Position numbers and translations under genes: made by a program
Notes under the pieces: model-generated
Told to the model about the DNA's origin: nothing
Database searches by the model: none
The model's input: only the letters and a program-made list of their open reading frames with translations
Shown: piece by piece, positions 1 through 7,503 of the stretch
Layout of the letters: the number at the start of each line of letters is the position of its first letter
Numbering within the stretch: position 1 is the first letter of the stretch
Origin: Pseudomonas silvicola
GTDB lineage: Bacteria > Pseudomonadota > Gammaproteobacteria > Pseudomonadales > Pseudomonadaceae
Length of the DNA: 64,000 nucleotides
Assembly (NCBI RefSeq): GCF_026651855.1
Contig: NZ_CP093280.1
Coordinates: 4,318,001-4,382,000, forward strand
Reading direction: 5' to 3'

Positions 1-360
1 GTTTTCCAGCGCGGTGATGGTCGATTCCAGGTGGGCACGGCCGGCCCATACCTGGGCGTCGCGGGCGAAGTGCAATGGCGCGCCCATTTCCTGGCTGATC
101 ACGCTGACCAGGTCTTCGTAGCGCTCGTTGTACACCTCCAGGATCTTTCGCAGCAGCGTCAGGCGCTCGTCCACCGAGGTCACGGCGAACGCGGGGAAGG
201 CCTTGGCGGCGGCCTCCACGGCCTTGTCGACGTCACGCACGTCGCCTGCGGGGATCTGTGCAAAGGCCTGTTCGGTAGAGGGGTCGATCACGTCCAGGGT
301 CTGTGCCGATTCGGCATTGATCCATTGGCCATCGATGTAGAATTTGAGTGCGTTTTGCAT
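1..360 (-). CDS. NAD(P)-dependent aldehyde dehydrogenase, N-terminal part (runs off the left edge)
   Basis: The reverse strand encodes 120 residues from an ATG at 360 and stays open to the window edge. The start MQNALKFYIDGQWINAES and the following DPSTEQAFAQIPAG are the usual beginning of the aldehyde dehydrogenase superfamily (the FIDG.W and NP.T...I blocks). The conserved segment ISQEMGAPLHFARDAQV comes before the catalytic domain, which lies outside the window. The family oxidises aldehydes to acids in the cytoplasm. The gene starts 52 bp beyond the stop of the GMC oxidoreductase gene at 413 and is on the same strand, so the two may form an alcohol-to-aldehyde-to-acid pair controlled by the TetR operators at 2162-2205. 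The substrate cannot be read from this fragment. Confidence 0.88.
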   Translation of the reverse strand, partial: MQNALKFYIDGQWINAESAQTLDVIDPSTEQAFAQIPAGDVRDVDKAVEAAAKAFPAFAVTSVDERLTLLRKILEVYNERYEDLVSVISQEMGAPLHFARDAQVWAGRAHLESTITALEN

Positions 361-412
361 GGGTGCTTTCCAGTGAGATGAACGGATTGAGGGGTACCGC
401 TGAATCCTGTGT

Positions 413-2086
413 TCACGCCGTTGCCGTGGAGGTCGTGGTGAGCTGCGGGTCAAACGAAAAACTCGGCCGGGAAGGCGGCAGGGGTGTGCGGCCCTTGATC
501 AGGTCCGCGGCCTTTTCGGCAATCATGATCACCGTGGCATTGAGGTTGGCGCTGATGATGTCGGGCATCACCGAGGCGTCCACCACACGCAATGCCTGGA
601 TGCCGTGCACCTTTAATTCAGGGTTTACCACGGCCAGTGCATCGTTGCCCATGCGGCAGGTGCAGGAGGGGTGGAATTCGGTTTCGGCGATGCCCTGGAT
701 GAACTGCAGCAGTTGTGCGTCGGTGGCCACCGCGGTGCCGGGGTACACTTCCTTGCCACGGAACGGGGCGAAGGCGGGCTGGTCGACGATGTGTCGGGTC
801 AGCTTGATGGCTTCCACCAGCTCTTTGCGATCATTTTCTGTCTGCAGGAAATTGAAGATGATGTGCGGCGGCGTCTGCGGGTCGGTGCTGACCAGCGCAA
901 GGCGCCCGCGTGACTCCTGGCGCAGTTGGCTGATGTGAATTTGAAAGCCTTGCTTGAGCTTGATCCGGTCGCCGACGTAGTCGATGCCCACCGGGCCGAA
1001 ATGGAACTGGATATTGGGCGACGCCAGCGCGTTGTCGGTGCGTACCAGGCCGCCGGCCTTCCAGATATTGGAGGCCACCGGGCCTTGGCGGGTGAGCAGC
1101 CACTGGGCACCTACCGCTGCCTTTACCAGCGGATTCTGCAGGTGCTGCAAGGTGACCGGCTGGGTGCAGCTCCACTGCATCATGAAGTCGACGTGGTCCT
1201 GCAGGTTGGCCCCCACGCCCGGCAGGTCGGCGAGGGCAGTGATGCCCAGTTTCGCCAGCTCCTGCGCAGGGCCGATGCCTGAGAGCATCAGCAGTTGCGG
1301 GGAATTGATGGCGCCGCCGCACAGCAGCACCTCTTTGCTGGCCAGGGCGGTGACGCGCTGCCCCCGATGAACGAACTCGATACCCTTGGCACGCTGGTTC
1401 TCGATGATCACCTTGTGGGCCAGGGCGCCGGTCAGCACGGTCAGGTTGGGCCGGCTCATGGCCGGGTGCAGGTAGGCTACTGCCGTTGAGCAGCGCTTGC
1501 CGTTCCATTTGGTGCTGTCGTAGCGCGCCAGCCCTTCGGGACGGTAGCCGTTGAGGTCTTCCGAGGCGCCTACGCCAGCCTGGTCCCCGGCCTGCACGAA
1601 GGCGTCGTACAGCACGTTGGCGGTACTGCCCCTGCTGACCCCCAGCGGGCCGGTGCCGCCGTGCCATTCGTTTTCGCCACGTTCATTGCGCTCGGCTTTC
1701 TTGAAGTAGGGCAGGCAGTGGGCGTAGTCCCACTGCGGCAAGGTGTAGCGCTGCGCCCAGTTGTCGTAGTCCAGCGGATGCCCGCGCAGGTACACCATCG
1801 AATTGATCGAGGAGCTGCCGCCCAGCACCTTGCCCCGTGGCACGGGAATGGAACGGCCGGCCATGTGCGTTTCGGTCTGGCTTTGGTAGTTCCAGTTGAA
1901 GCGACTGTCTTTCCAGATCTTGTACACGCCGGCCGGCATATGGATGAACAGGTTGTTGTCGGCGCCCCCGGCCTCCAGCACCAGCACCCGCACACTCGGG
2001 TCTTCGGTCAATCGGTTGGCCAGCACACACCCTGCCGACCCTGCTCCCACGATGACGTAATCGTACGCCTGCGCACTTTTGGCCAT
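413..2086 (-). CDS. GMC-family FAD oxidoreductase (choline dehydrogenase-like alcohol dehydrogenase)
   Basis: A 557-residue flavoprotein, the normal length for bacterial choline/alcohol dehydrogenases of the GMC family. The FAD-binding Rossmann motif GAGSAG is at residues 14-19, followed by VLEAGG. The first GMC signature (PRGKVLGGSSSINSMVYLRG) is near residue 85 and the second (GGAINSPQLLMLSGIGP) near 258. The C-terminal domain has EFHPSCTCRMG, with the active-site His, and NLNATVIMIAEKAADLI. It should oxidise a primary alcohol to an aldehyde and pass electrons to the respiratory chain or oxygen. Residues alone do not distinguish choline from other alcohols. A GTG at 2095 is an alternative start; neither start has a strong ribosome-binding site. 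It is divergent from the TetR gene at 2250, with paired operators between them. Confidence 0.9.
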   Translation of the reverse strand: MAKSAQAYDYVIVGAGSAGCVLANRLTEDPSVRVLVLEAGGADNNLFIHMPAGVYKIWKDSRFNWNYQSQTETHMAGRSIPVPRGKVLGGSSSINSMVYLRGHPLDYDNWAQRYTLPQWDYAHCLPYFKKAERNERGENEWHGGTGPLGVSRGSTANVLYDAFVQAGDQAGVGASEDLNGYRPEGLARYDSTKWNGKRCSTAVAYLHPAMSRPNLTVLTGALAHKVIIENQRAKGIEFVHRGQRVTALASKEVLLCGGAINSPQLLMLSGIGPAQELAKLGITALADLPGVGANLQDHVDFMMQWSCTQPVTLQHLQNPLVKAAVGAQWLLTRQGPVASNIWKAGGLVRTDNALASPNIQFHFGPVGIDYVGDRIKLKQGFQIHISQLRQESRGRLALVSTDPQTPPHIIFNFLQTENDRKELVEAIKLTRHIVDQPAFAPFRGKEVYPGTAVATDAQLLQFIQGIAETEFHPSCTCRMGNDALAVVNPELKVHGIQALRVVDASVMPDIISANLNATVIMIAEKAADLIKGRTPLPPSRPSFSFDPQLTTTSTATA

Positions 2087-2161
2087 GCTGTTCACTCATT
2101 CATGGTGATTTTTATTGGTAAGCCCTGTCGCGGCACAAGGGCCGCGGGCGGGGTGGGCGCA

Positions 2162-2205
2162 ACATAACAGTTGTTATGTCGCAGGGTCAATAACACTTGT
2201 TATGT
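2162..2205. promoter_or_regulatory. Twin palindromic operators between the GMC gene and tetR
   Basis: The first copy (2162-2179) is a perfect 18-bp inverted repeat, ACATAACA-GT-TGTTATGT. The second (2188-2205) keeps the ATAACA-NN-TGTTAT core with one degenerate outer half. The centres are 26 bp apart. They lie 44-84 bp upstream of the TetR start and 76-119 bp upstream of the GMC start, as expected for a TetR dimer pair controlling both divergent genes. Confidence 0.8.
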
Positions 2206-2249
2206 GGCTGGTGTATGCTGTCGCCACGCGCTGTAACAGGCTGACGAGC

Positions 2250-2846
2250 ATGAGGAAATTGATTATCGATACTCCAGTTGTTGATCCCATCCAGCGCATC
2301 GTGGCAGCGGTGTGCGACGTGTTGGCTGAAGAAGGCGTGACCCAGCTCAGCCTGCGCAAGGTGGCGGCAAAGGCCGGGGCCACCCTTGGCCTGATTACCC
2401 ACCACTTCCCCAACCGCGCAGCCATGGTCAAGGCTGCCGTGGCCGAGACCTGGAAGCGTGAAAACCAGGTGGTGCAGTGGGCCGAAGTGCCGGACAAGGC
2501 GGCAGTGATGGGGGCCATCGAGGTGTTTTTGCCGTATGACGAGGAGCGCCGCCGACAGACGGCAGTGTGGGTGGCGTTCTGGGCGCTGGCGCACCAGTCC
2601 AGGGACTTGCAGAAAATCCACCAGGACGTGCACCGCTTCATCCGTGAAAAACACACGGTCTGGATCAGTGCCCTGGGCTTTTCCCCTGATCGCGCCGAAC
2701 TGTTGGCCGACCGCCTGAAGCTGTTCATCGACGGCCTGTTGCTATACGCCTACCTGGACCCCGAGCACTGGACGCCGGAACGCATCCGTCGTTCGGTGGA
2801 CGACATGATCGATTCAATCTTCGCCCAGGCGCCTGACGCGCCCTGA
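2250..2846 (+). CDS. TetR/AcrR-family transcriptional regulator (BetI-like)
   Basis: A 198-residue protein, typical TetR length. The N-terminal helix-turn-helix covers about residues 31-63 (LSLRKVAAKAGATLGLITHHFPNR), and GLITHHFPN is the recognition-helix end typical of TetR/BetI proteins. The all-helical C-terminal half (WVAFWALAHQ, LFIDGLLLYAYLD) is the ligand and dimer domain, and resembles BetI, whose ligand is choline or a related alcohol. The ATG at 2250 is preferred over upstream in-frame starts because the conserved N-terminus begins there. It is divergent from the GMC oxidoreductase gene and faces two TGTTAT-type operators, so it probably represses that gene and itself. The inducer is unknown. 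Confidence 0.87.
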   Translation: MRKLIIDTPVVDPIQRIVAAVCDVLAEEGVTQLSLRKVAAKAGATLGLITHHFPNRAAMVKAAVAETWKRENQVVQWAEVPDKAAVMGAIEVFLPYDEERRRQTAVWVAFWALAHQSRDLQKIHQDVHRFIREKHTVWISALGFSPDRAELLADRLKLFIDGLLLYAYLDPEHWTPERIRRSVDDMIDSIFAQAPDAP

Positions 2847-3339
2847 AGTCAGGCCTCCATTGCGGCGGGGCCTACAGGGTTGAAACATCCATGTTTCGGG
2901 CTGGAGAAACACTGGCCCCGCCAGGCAATGGGTACATCTAGCCGTACCGACCACCCATTTCATGGGCTTGATGGTGATCTGCCTGACTATGGGCTGCCCA
3001 TCGAGTGCGCCACCACCATTACGGTCCTTTGGAGGAGGGTGCGTCCATTTTGCAAAGACTCATACGTGGAGCATTCGTTTTTTTCGAATGCACCCATCCT
3101 TTTTTTGAATTTTCAAATGCTCTGTCCGATCGCTAGTCTTTGCGCAGGAGCGATACTTCGGGGCTTCCCCAGTTCATCGCCTCATATAAAAACACTCAAA
3201 CAGGATGTGGCTTTGATCTCGCCCAGCGCTCTGGTTTCGGTGCGTCCAAGACACCGGGACAATGCTGCTTGAACAAACCTTTTAGCTGCCGCTATCACAA
3301 AACCACAAAACATTGAGCCTAAAGCCAAAGAGGTTAATC
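2847..3339. other. 493-bp intergenic region with two hairpins, no gene recognised
   Basis: No convincing coding sequence. One structure is formed by arms at 2859-2872 and 2914-2929 (ATTGC-GGCGGGGCC against GGCCCCGCC-ag-GCAAT), enclosing a smaller GAAACA-tcca-TGTTTC hairpin at 2882-2897. It may end tetR transcription, although no T-tract follows. A second perfect inverted repeat, GCATTCG-T7-CGAATGC, is at 3071-3091, about 250 bp before the alcohol dehydrogenase start, and is followed by AT-rich sequence suited to a promoter or operator. Confidence 0.5.
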
Positions 3340-4497
3340 GTGGAATTTCAATTTTTACTCCCAACCAAAATCGTAATGGAGCCGGGTCTTCGCGACCGGA
3401 CAGGCGTCCATCTGCTTGATCTTGGGCTGAAAAAGGTCCTCATTGTGACCGATGCCGGGGTAAAGGCTGCAGGGCTTTTGACCAGTATCTACGCAAGCCT
3501 TGAGAGGGCCGGGATCGCTTTCGAGGAGCTTTCGGATGTAAAGCCCAACCCGCGCAGCGAGGATATCAACCAAGCCGCCGAGGTTTACCGGGGCAAGGGT
3601 ATTGATGGCCTGCTGGCAGTCGGCGGCGGCAGCGCCATGGACGCCGCGAAGGCTATCAGTGTCCTCTTGACGCATGAAGGCCGGGTCGAGGACTACGAAG
3701 GCGCTTCGAAACTCACTCACCGCGTGCTGCCTATCGTCGCTATTCCGACTACGTCGGGCACCGGCAGTGAAGTGACGTTTTTCTCGGTGATCACCGATAC
3801 CGCACGCCACTTCAAAATGAGCATTCTGGATTATCGAATTGGCCCGGTTCTGGCCCTGCTGGACTCCCACATTACTGCAACGCTCCCACCGTCCATTGCC
3901 GCGGCCACGGGGATGGATGCGCTTACCCATGCCATTGAGGCCTACACCGGCCGCCTTTCGAACCCGATCAGCGACGGCCTGGCCCTGCATGCCATTCGGC
4001 TGATCAGCACGTTCCTGAAACCTGCCGTGCAACAGCCAGATAACCTGGAGGCGCGGGAGCAAATGCTTGCAGCCAGCCTGATCGCGGGCATGGCATTTGG
4101 TAATGCCGACATTGCCAGCGTGCATTGCATCTCGGAGGCCATCGGCGGCATGTATGACACGCCCCACGGTGTGGGCAATGCCATTTTCCTGCCATTCGTG
4201 TTTGGGCATAACCGTGATGCCGACATTCTGCGTCATGCCCAGGTCGCGTATGCATTGGGTATCGACCCCAGCCTTGCTCCGGTCGATGCGGCGCAAGCGG
4301 CAGTCGATTACCTGTTCCAGTTGAGCAAGGACCTGGGTATTCCCCGGTTTGCAGAAGTGAAGGGGGTTCGCGAGGAAGATTTCCAGGCGATTGCAGAAAA
4401 GTCCAAGGGCAACATGTCGGATTCCAGCAACGCGAAGGAAATGACCGTCGAGAGTTATCGTCAAATTGTGGCGGCTGCCTACCGCTTCCACTATTAA
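3340..4497 (+). CDS. Iron-containing alcohol dehydrogenase (group III)
   Basis: A 385-residue cytoplasmic enzyme of the Fe-ADH family, which interconverts alcohols and aldehydes with NAD(P). The nucleotide-binding segment has LLAVGGGSAMDAAKAIS and later IPTTSGTGSEVT. The metal-ligand region has GMDALTHAIEAY and then GMYDTPHGVGNA, carrying the conserved His residues. The GTG start at 3340 is chosen because AGAGG lies 6 bp upstream; a TTG at 3313 is in frame but has no ribosome-binding site. The permease gene begins 13 bp after the stop and a PatD-like dehydrogenase follows, so the three probably form an operon for taking up an amine or amino alcohol and oxidising it. Confidence 0.9.
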   Translation: MEFQFLLPTKIVMEPGLRDRTGVHLLDLGLKKVLIVTDAGVKAAGLLTSIYASLERAGIAFEELSDVKPNPRSEDINQAAEVYRGKGIDGLLAVGGGSAMDAAKAISVLLTHEGRVEDYEGASKLTHRVLPIVAIPTTSGTGSEVTFFSVITDTARHFKMSILDYRIGPVLALLDSHITATLPPSIAAATGMDALTHAIEAYTGRLSNPISDGLALHAIRLISTFLKPAVQQPDNLEAREQMLAASLIAGMAFGNADIASVHCISEAIGGMYDTPHGVGNAIFLPFVFGHNRDADILRHAQVAYALGIDPSLAPVDAAQAAVDYLFQLSKDLGIPRFAEVKGVREEDFQAIAEKSKGNMSDSSNAKEMTVESYRQIVAAAYRFHY

Positions 4498-4510
4498 GGG
4501 GGACTGAGTC

Positions 4511-5842
4511 ATGAGCCAATCAACCCCTAGTGCTTCCTTGAAGCGTACCCTGGGTCCTGTCTCTGTATTACTGTTTGGCCTGGCGTTCATTGCGCCATTG
4601 ATTGTCTTTGGCACCTATGGCGTCATTGCCCAGGCCAGCCAGAATACGATAGCGCTGTCTTACGTGGTGGCCTCCATCGGCGTCATTTTCACGGCATTGA
4701 GCTATGGGCGGCTGGTCAAGGTTTTCCCGGCAGCAGGCTCGGCGTATACCTACACTCGCCAAATGATGAGCCCTAATCTGGGATTCATGGTTGGCTGGGC
4801 AGCGTTGCTGGACTATTTCTTCATTCCGATGCTGATTTGGCTATTGGGTGCCAGTTACTTCAATATGGCTTTCCCCGATGTGCCGCAGTGGGTTTTTATC
4901 TCGGGCTTCATTGTTTTCACGACGCTGCTGAATATCCTTGGCATCCAGGTTGCCAATAGATTCAACATCGTTTTGATGGTGGTTCAGCTCACAATCATCG
5001 CGTTCTTCATTGGGCTTTGCTGGCATTACATCGCTGCGGCGAATGGTCCGGGCGGCCTGCTGTCGGCAAAACCTTTCTTCAACCATGATGTTCCGTTCGC
5101 CGCGACCATGGCGGGCGCCGCGATTGCCGCGTACTCCTTCCTTGGTTTCGATGCACTGTCGACACTCAGTGAGGAGACCAAGGACCCTGGCACCACGATC
5201 CCGCGTGCGATTCTGCTGGTGGCGGCGATTGGTGGCGTACTGTATGTGGGGTCTGCGTACTTCATGTACCTGGCCCACCCAAGCATCGAGTTTGCCAACG
5301 TCGATGGAGCAGCCTTCGAGATTGCCCGCATGATCGGTGGTGATCTGTTCTTCGCTGTGGTGCTGACGGGCATCATCATTGCCCACTTCGCTGCCGGCCT
5401 GTCCTTCCAGGCAAGCGTTGGTCGCCTGCTGTATGCCTTGGGGCGTGACAACCAATTGCCACGTCAGCTGTTCGGGGCGTTACACCCGCGCTACCAGACC
5501 CCTGTGTTCAATATCCTCATTTCCGGGGCCTTCGGCGTGGTTGGTTTCGGTCTGACCATCGCTACCGCGACCTCACTGGTCAACTTTGGTGCTTTCGTGG
5601 CCTTCACCTCGGTAAATCTCTGCGCCTTGAAGCTCACCTTTGACGAGCGCTTCAAGGACGGCGCAGGCGTGCTTCGTGGCTTGGTGTTCCCGGTGATCGG
5701 TGCGATCACAGCCGGTTGGATGCTGATTAGTCTGGATAGGGACGCGCTGTTGCTGGGGGTGGGCTGGCTTGTGTTCGGCGCCGTTTACCTGGCGTTCCGG
5801 ACCAGTTTCTTCCGTGTCTCGGTTCCTGAAGCGCACGTGTAG
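4511..5842 (+). CDS. APC-superfamily amine/amino acid permease, PuuP-like
   Basis: A 443-residue membrane protein with about 12 hydrophobic segments. The N-terminal FGLAFIAPLIVFGTYGVI, then FPAAGSAYTYTRQMMSP and GFMVGWAALLDYFFIPM, match the layout of the putrescine importer PuuP of Escherichia coli, as does FSFLGFDALSTLSEET-like sequence in the middle (here YSFLGFDALSTLSEET). It would import a polyamine or related amine using the proton gradient. Its place between an alcohol dehydrogenase and an aminobutyraldehyde dehydrogenase supports an amine substrate. Substrate identity is inferred from resemblance and context. Confidence 0.87.
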   Translation: MSQSTPSASLKRTLGPVSVLLFGLAFIAPLIVFGTYGVIAQASQNTIALSYVVASIGVIFTALSYGRLVKVFPAAGSAYTYTRQMMSPNLGFMVGWAALLDYFFIPMLIWLLGASYFNMAFPDVPQWVFISGFIVFTTLLNILGIQVANRFNIVLMVVQLTIIAFFIGLCWHYIAAANGPGGLLSAKPFFNHDVPFAATMAGAAIAAYSFLGFDALSTLSEETKDPGTTIPRAILLVAAIGGVLYVGSAYFMYLAHPSIEFANVDGAAFEIARMIGGDLFFAVVLTGIIIAHFAAGLSFQASVGRLLYALGRDNQLPRQLFGALHPRYQTPVFNILISGAFGVVGFGLTIATATSLVNFGAFVAFTSVNLCALKLTFDERFKDGAGVLRGLVFPVIGAITAGWMLISLDRDALLLGVGWLVFGAVYLAFRTSFFRVSVPEAHV

Positions 5843-5935
5843 CCCCTGCACGGCCCGTCTGGGCCGTTCTCGAAAAAACATTCATTGATTGCAAGGCTGG
5901 TTCGCTGGCCTTGCCGTAGAGTCGTGGGAATCAGT

Positions 5936-7312
5936 ATGCAAACCAAGCTTCTTATCAACGGTGTTCTTGTAGCAGGCGAAGGTGAAGAACTCGCCGTTTT
6001 CAATCCCAGCCTGGGCACTGTTCTGGTTCAGGTGCCTGAGGCAAGCCGGGCGCAAATTCACGCCACCGTTGTCAGTGCCGATATCGCTTACCAGCAATGG
6101 TCGCAGACAACCCCAAAGGAACGCTGCGCGCTGTTGCTCAAGCTGGCCGACGCCATTGATGAACAGGCCGAGGCGTTCGCCCGCTTGGAGTCGGACAACT
6201 GCGGGAAACCGTACAGCGCCGTTGTACAGGATGAGCTGCCTGGGGTCTCCGATGTCTTTCGTTTCTTCGCTGGTGCCAGCCGCTGCCTGCAAGGTTCGGC
6301 GGCGGGTGAGTACCTGCCGGGCCATACCTCGATGATTCGCCGTGACCCGGTGGGTGTGGTGGCCTCGATTGCCCCATGGAACTATCCATTGATGATGGCA
6401 GCCTGGAAGCTAGCGCCAGCCCTGGCGGCTGGCAACACCGTCGTGCTCAAGCCCTCCGAGCAAACGCCGTTGACGGCGCTGAAGCTGGGTGAGCTCTTGG
6501 CCGCCATTTTTCCTGCCGGTGTCGTCAACATCGTGCATGGGCGTGGCGCTACGGTAGGCGAGCCACTGACCAGCCATCCGCAGGTACGCATGGTTTCGCT
6601 CACGGGCTCGGTCAGCACCGGCAGCCGGATCATCGAGGGCACTGCCGAGACCGTCAAACGTATGCACATGGAGCTTGGTGGCAAGGCCCCCGTACTGATC
6701 TTCGATGACGCGGATATTGATCAGGCCGTGGCGGGTATCCGAGCATTCGGCTTCTACAATGCGGGCCAGGATTGCACCGCAGCCTGCCGCATTTACGTCC
6801 AGAAAGGCGTCTATGCCGAGTTTGTCCGCAAGCTGGGCGAGGCGGTCTCCAGCATCAAATGCGGGCTGCAGGATGATGCGAGCACGGAAATGGGACCGCT
6901 CATCACCCAGGAGCACCTGCAGCGAGTGGAAGGCTTTGTGGCCCGGGCCATTGAATCGCCTAACATCGAAGTCATCACGGGCGGTAAACGGGCAGCAGGA
7001 GCAGGGTATTTCTACGAGCCGACGGTGCTGGCCGGGGCCACCCAGCAGGACGAAGTCGTGCGGCGTGAGATCTTCGGTCCGGTCGTGACCGTATCCCGGT
7101 TCGATGATGAGGCGCAGGTGCTAGCCTGGGCGAACGACTCGGACTACGGGCTGGCCTCCTCCGTATGGACGAGCGACGTAGGGCGTGCTCATCGTCTGGT
7201 GGCGCGGTTGCACTATGGGTGCACCTGGGTCAACACGCACTTCATGCTCGTCAGCGAAATGCCCCATGGCGGTGTGAAGCTCTCTGGCTATGGCAAGGAT
7301 CTCTCGATGTAG
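5936..7312 (+). CDS. patD: Gamma-aminobutyraldehyde dehydrogenase-like protein (PatD family), cut short by an in-frame TAG
   Basis: An aldehyde dehydrogenase with the oxyanion Asn at N149 (APWNY), the general base at E246 (MELGGK) and the catalytic Cys at C280 (AGQDCTAAC). These fit PatD/YdcW, which oxidises 4-aminobutanal to GABA. The ATG at 5936 begins the conserved KLLINGVLV segment. The frame stops at a TAG at 7310-7312 right after GYGKDLSM, giving 458 residues. If that codon were Tyr, the same frame would continue GLEDYTVVRHVMFKH to a TGA at 7358-7360. That gives exactly 474 residues, the PatD length, ending with the family's usual C-terminus. The premature stop is therefore a point change or a base-call error. 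Confidence 0.87.
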   Translation: MQTKLLINGVLVAGEGEELAVFNPSLGTVLVQVPEASRAQIHATVVSADIAYQQWSQTTPKERCALLLKLADAIDEQAEAFARLESDNCGKPYSAVVQDELPGVSDVFRFFAGASRCLQGSAAGEYLPGHTSMIRRDPVGVVASIAPWNYPLMMAAWKLAPALAAGNTVVLKPSEQTPLTALKLGELLAAIFPAGVVNIVHGRGATVGEPLTSHPQVRMVSLTGSVSTGSRIIEGTAETVKRMHMELGGKAPVLIFDDADIDQAVAGIRAFGFYNAGQDCTAACRIYVQKGVYAEFVRKLGEAVSSIKCGLQDDASTEMGPLITQEHLQRVEGFVARAIESPNIEVITGGKRAAGAGYFYEPTVLAGATQQDEVVRREIFGPVVTVSRFDDEAQVLAWANDSDYGLASSVWTSDVGRAHRLVARLHYGCTWVNTHFMLVSEMPHGGVKLSGYGKDLSM

Positions 7313-7382
7313 GGGTTGGAAGATTACACAGTGGTCCGACACGTGATGTTCAAGCACTGATTCAGTTCGTCGTTGTTGCCGT

Positions 7383-7481
7383 GGAATACCGCTACAGAAT
7401 GGGTATTCCTCGTTTTCAACCAGGACAATGAAAACTGCCTGCGGCAGCGACGACCAGATGCCATCTGGTCATCGCTGCCGC
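7383..7481. terminator. Two hairpins between convergent patD and ggt genes
   Basis: The first hairpin has arms GGAATACC (7383-7390) and GGTATTCC (7402-7409), followed by TCGTTTT, like a factor-independent terminator for the plus strand. The second, at 7441-7481, has a 10-bp arm (GCGGCAGCGA) plus an 8-bp arm (GACCAGAT) separated by one mismatch around a 3-nt loop. Read on the minus strand it is followed by GGCAGTTTTC, which fits termination of the ggt transcript. Confidence 0.65.
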
Positions 7482-7503
7482 ACCTCATCGACGTGCCAGG
7501 CAA

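Noticed and set aside
2880-3272. 130-codon open frame in the gap before the iron alcohol dehydrogenase
   Set aside because: No ribosome-binding site, no recognisable motifs, and its start lies inside the hairpin structure at 2859-2929.
5936-7312. Treating the TAG-terminated frame as the natural end of the PatD-like protein
   Set aside because: The following codons encode the conserved family C-terminus and give the exact family length, so the TAG is not a natural end.
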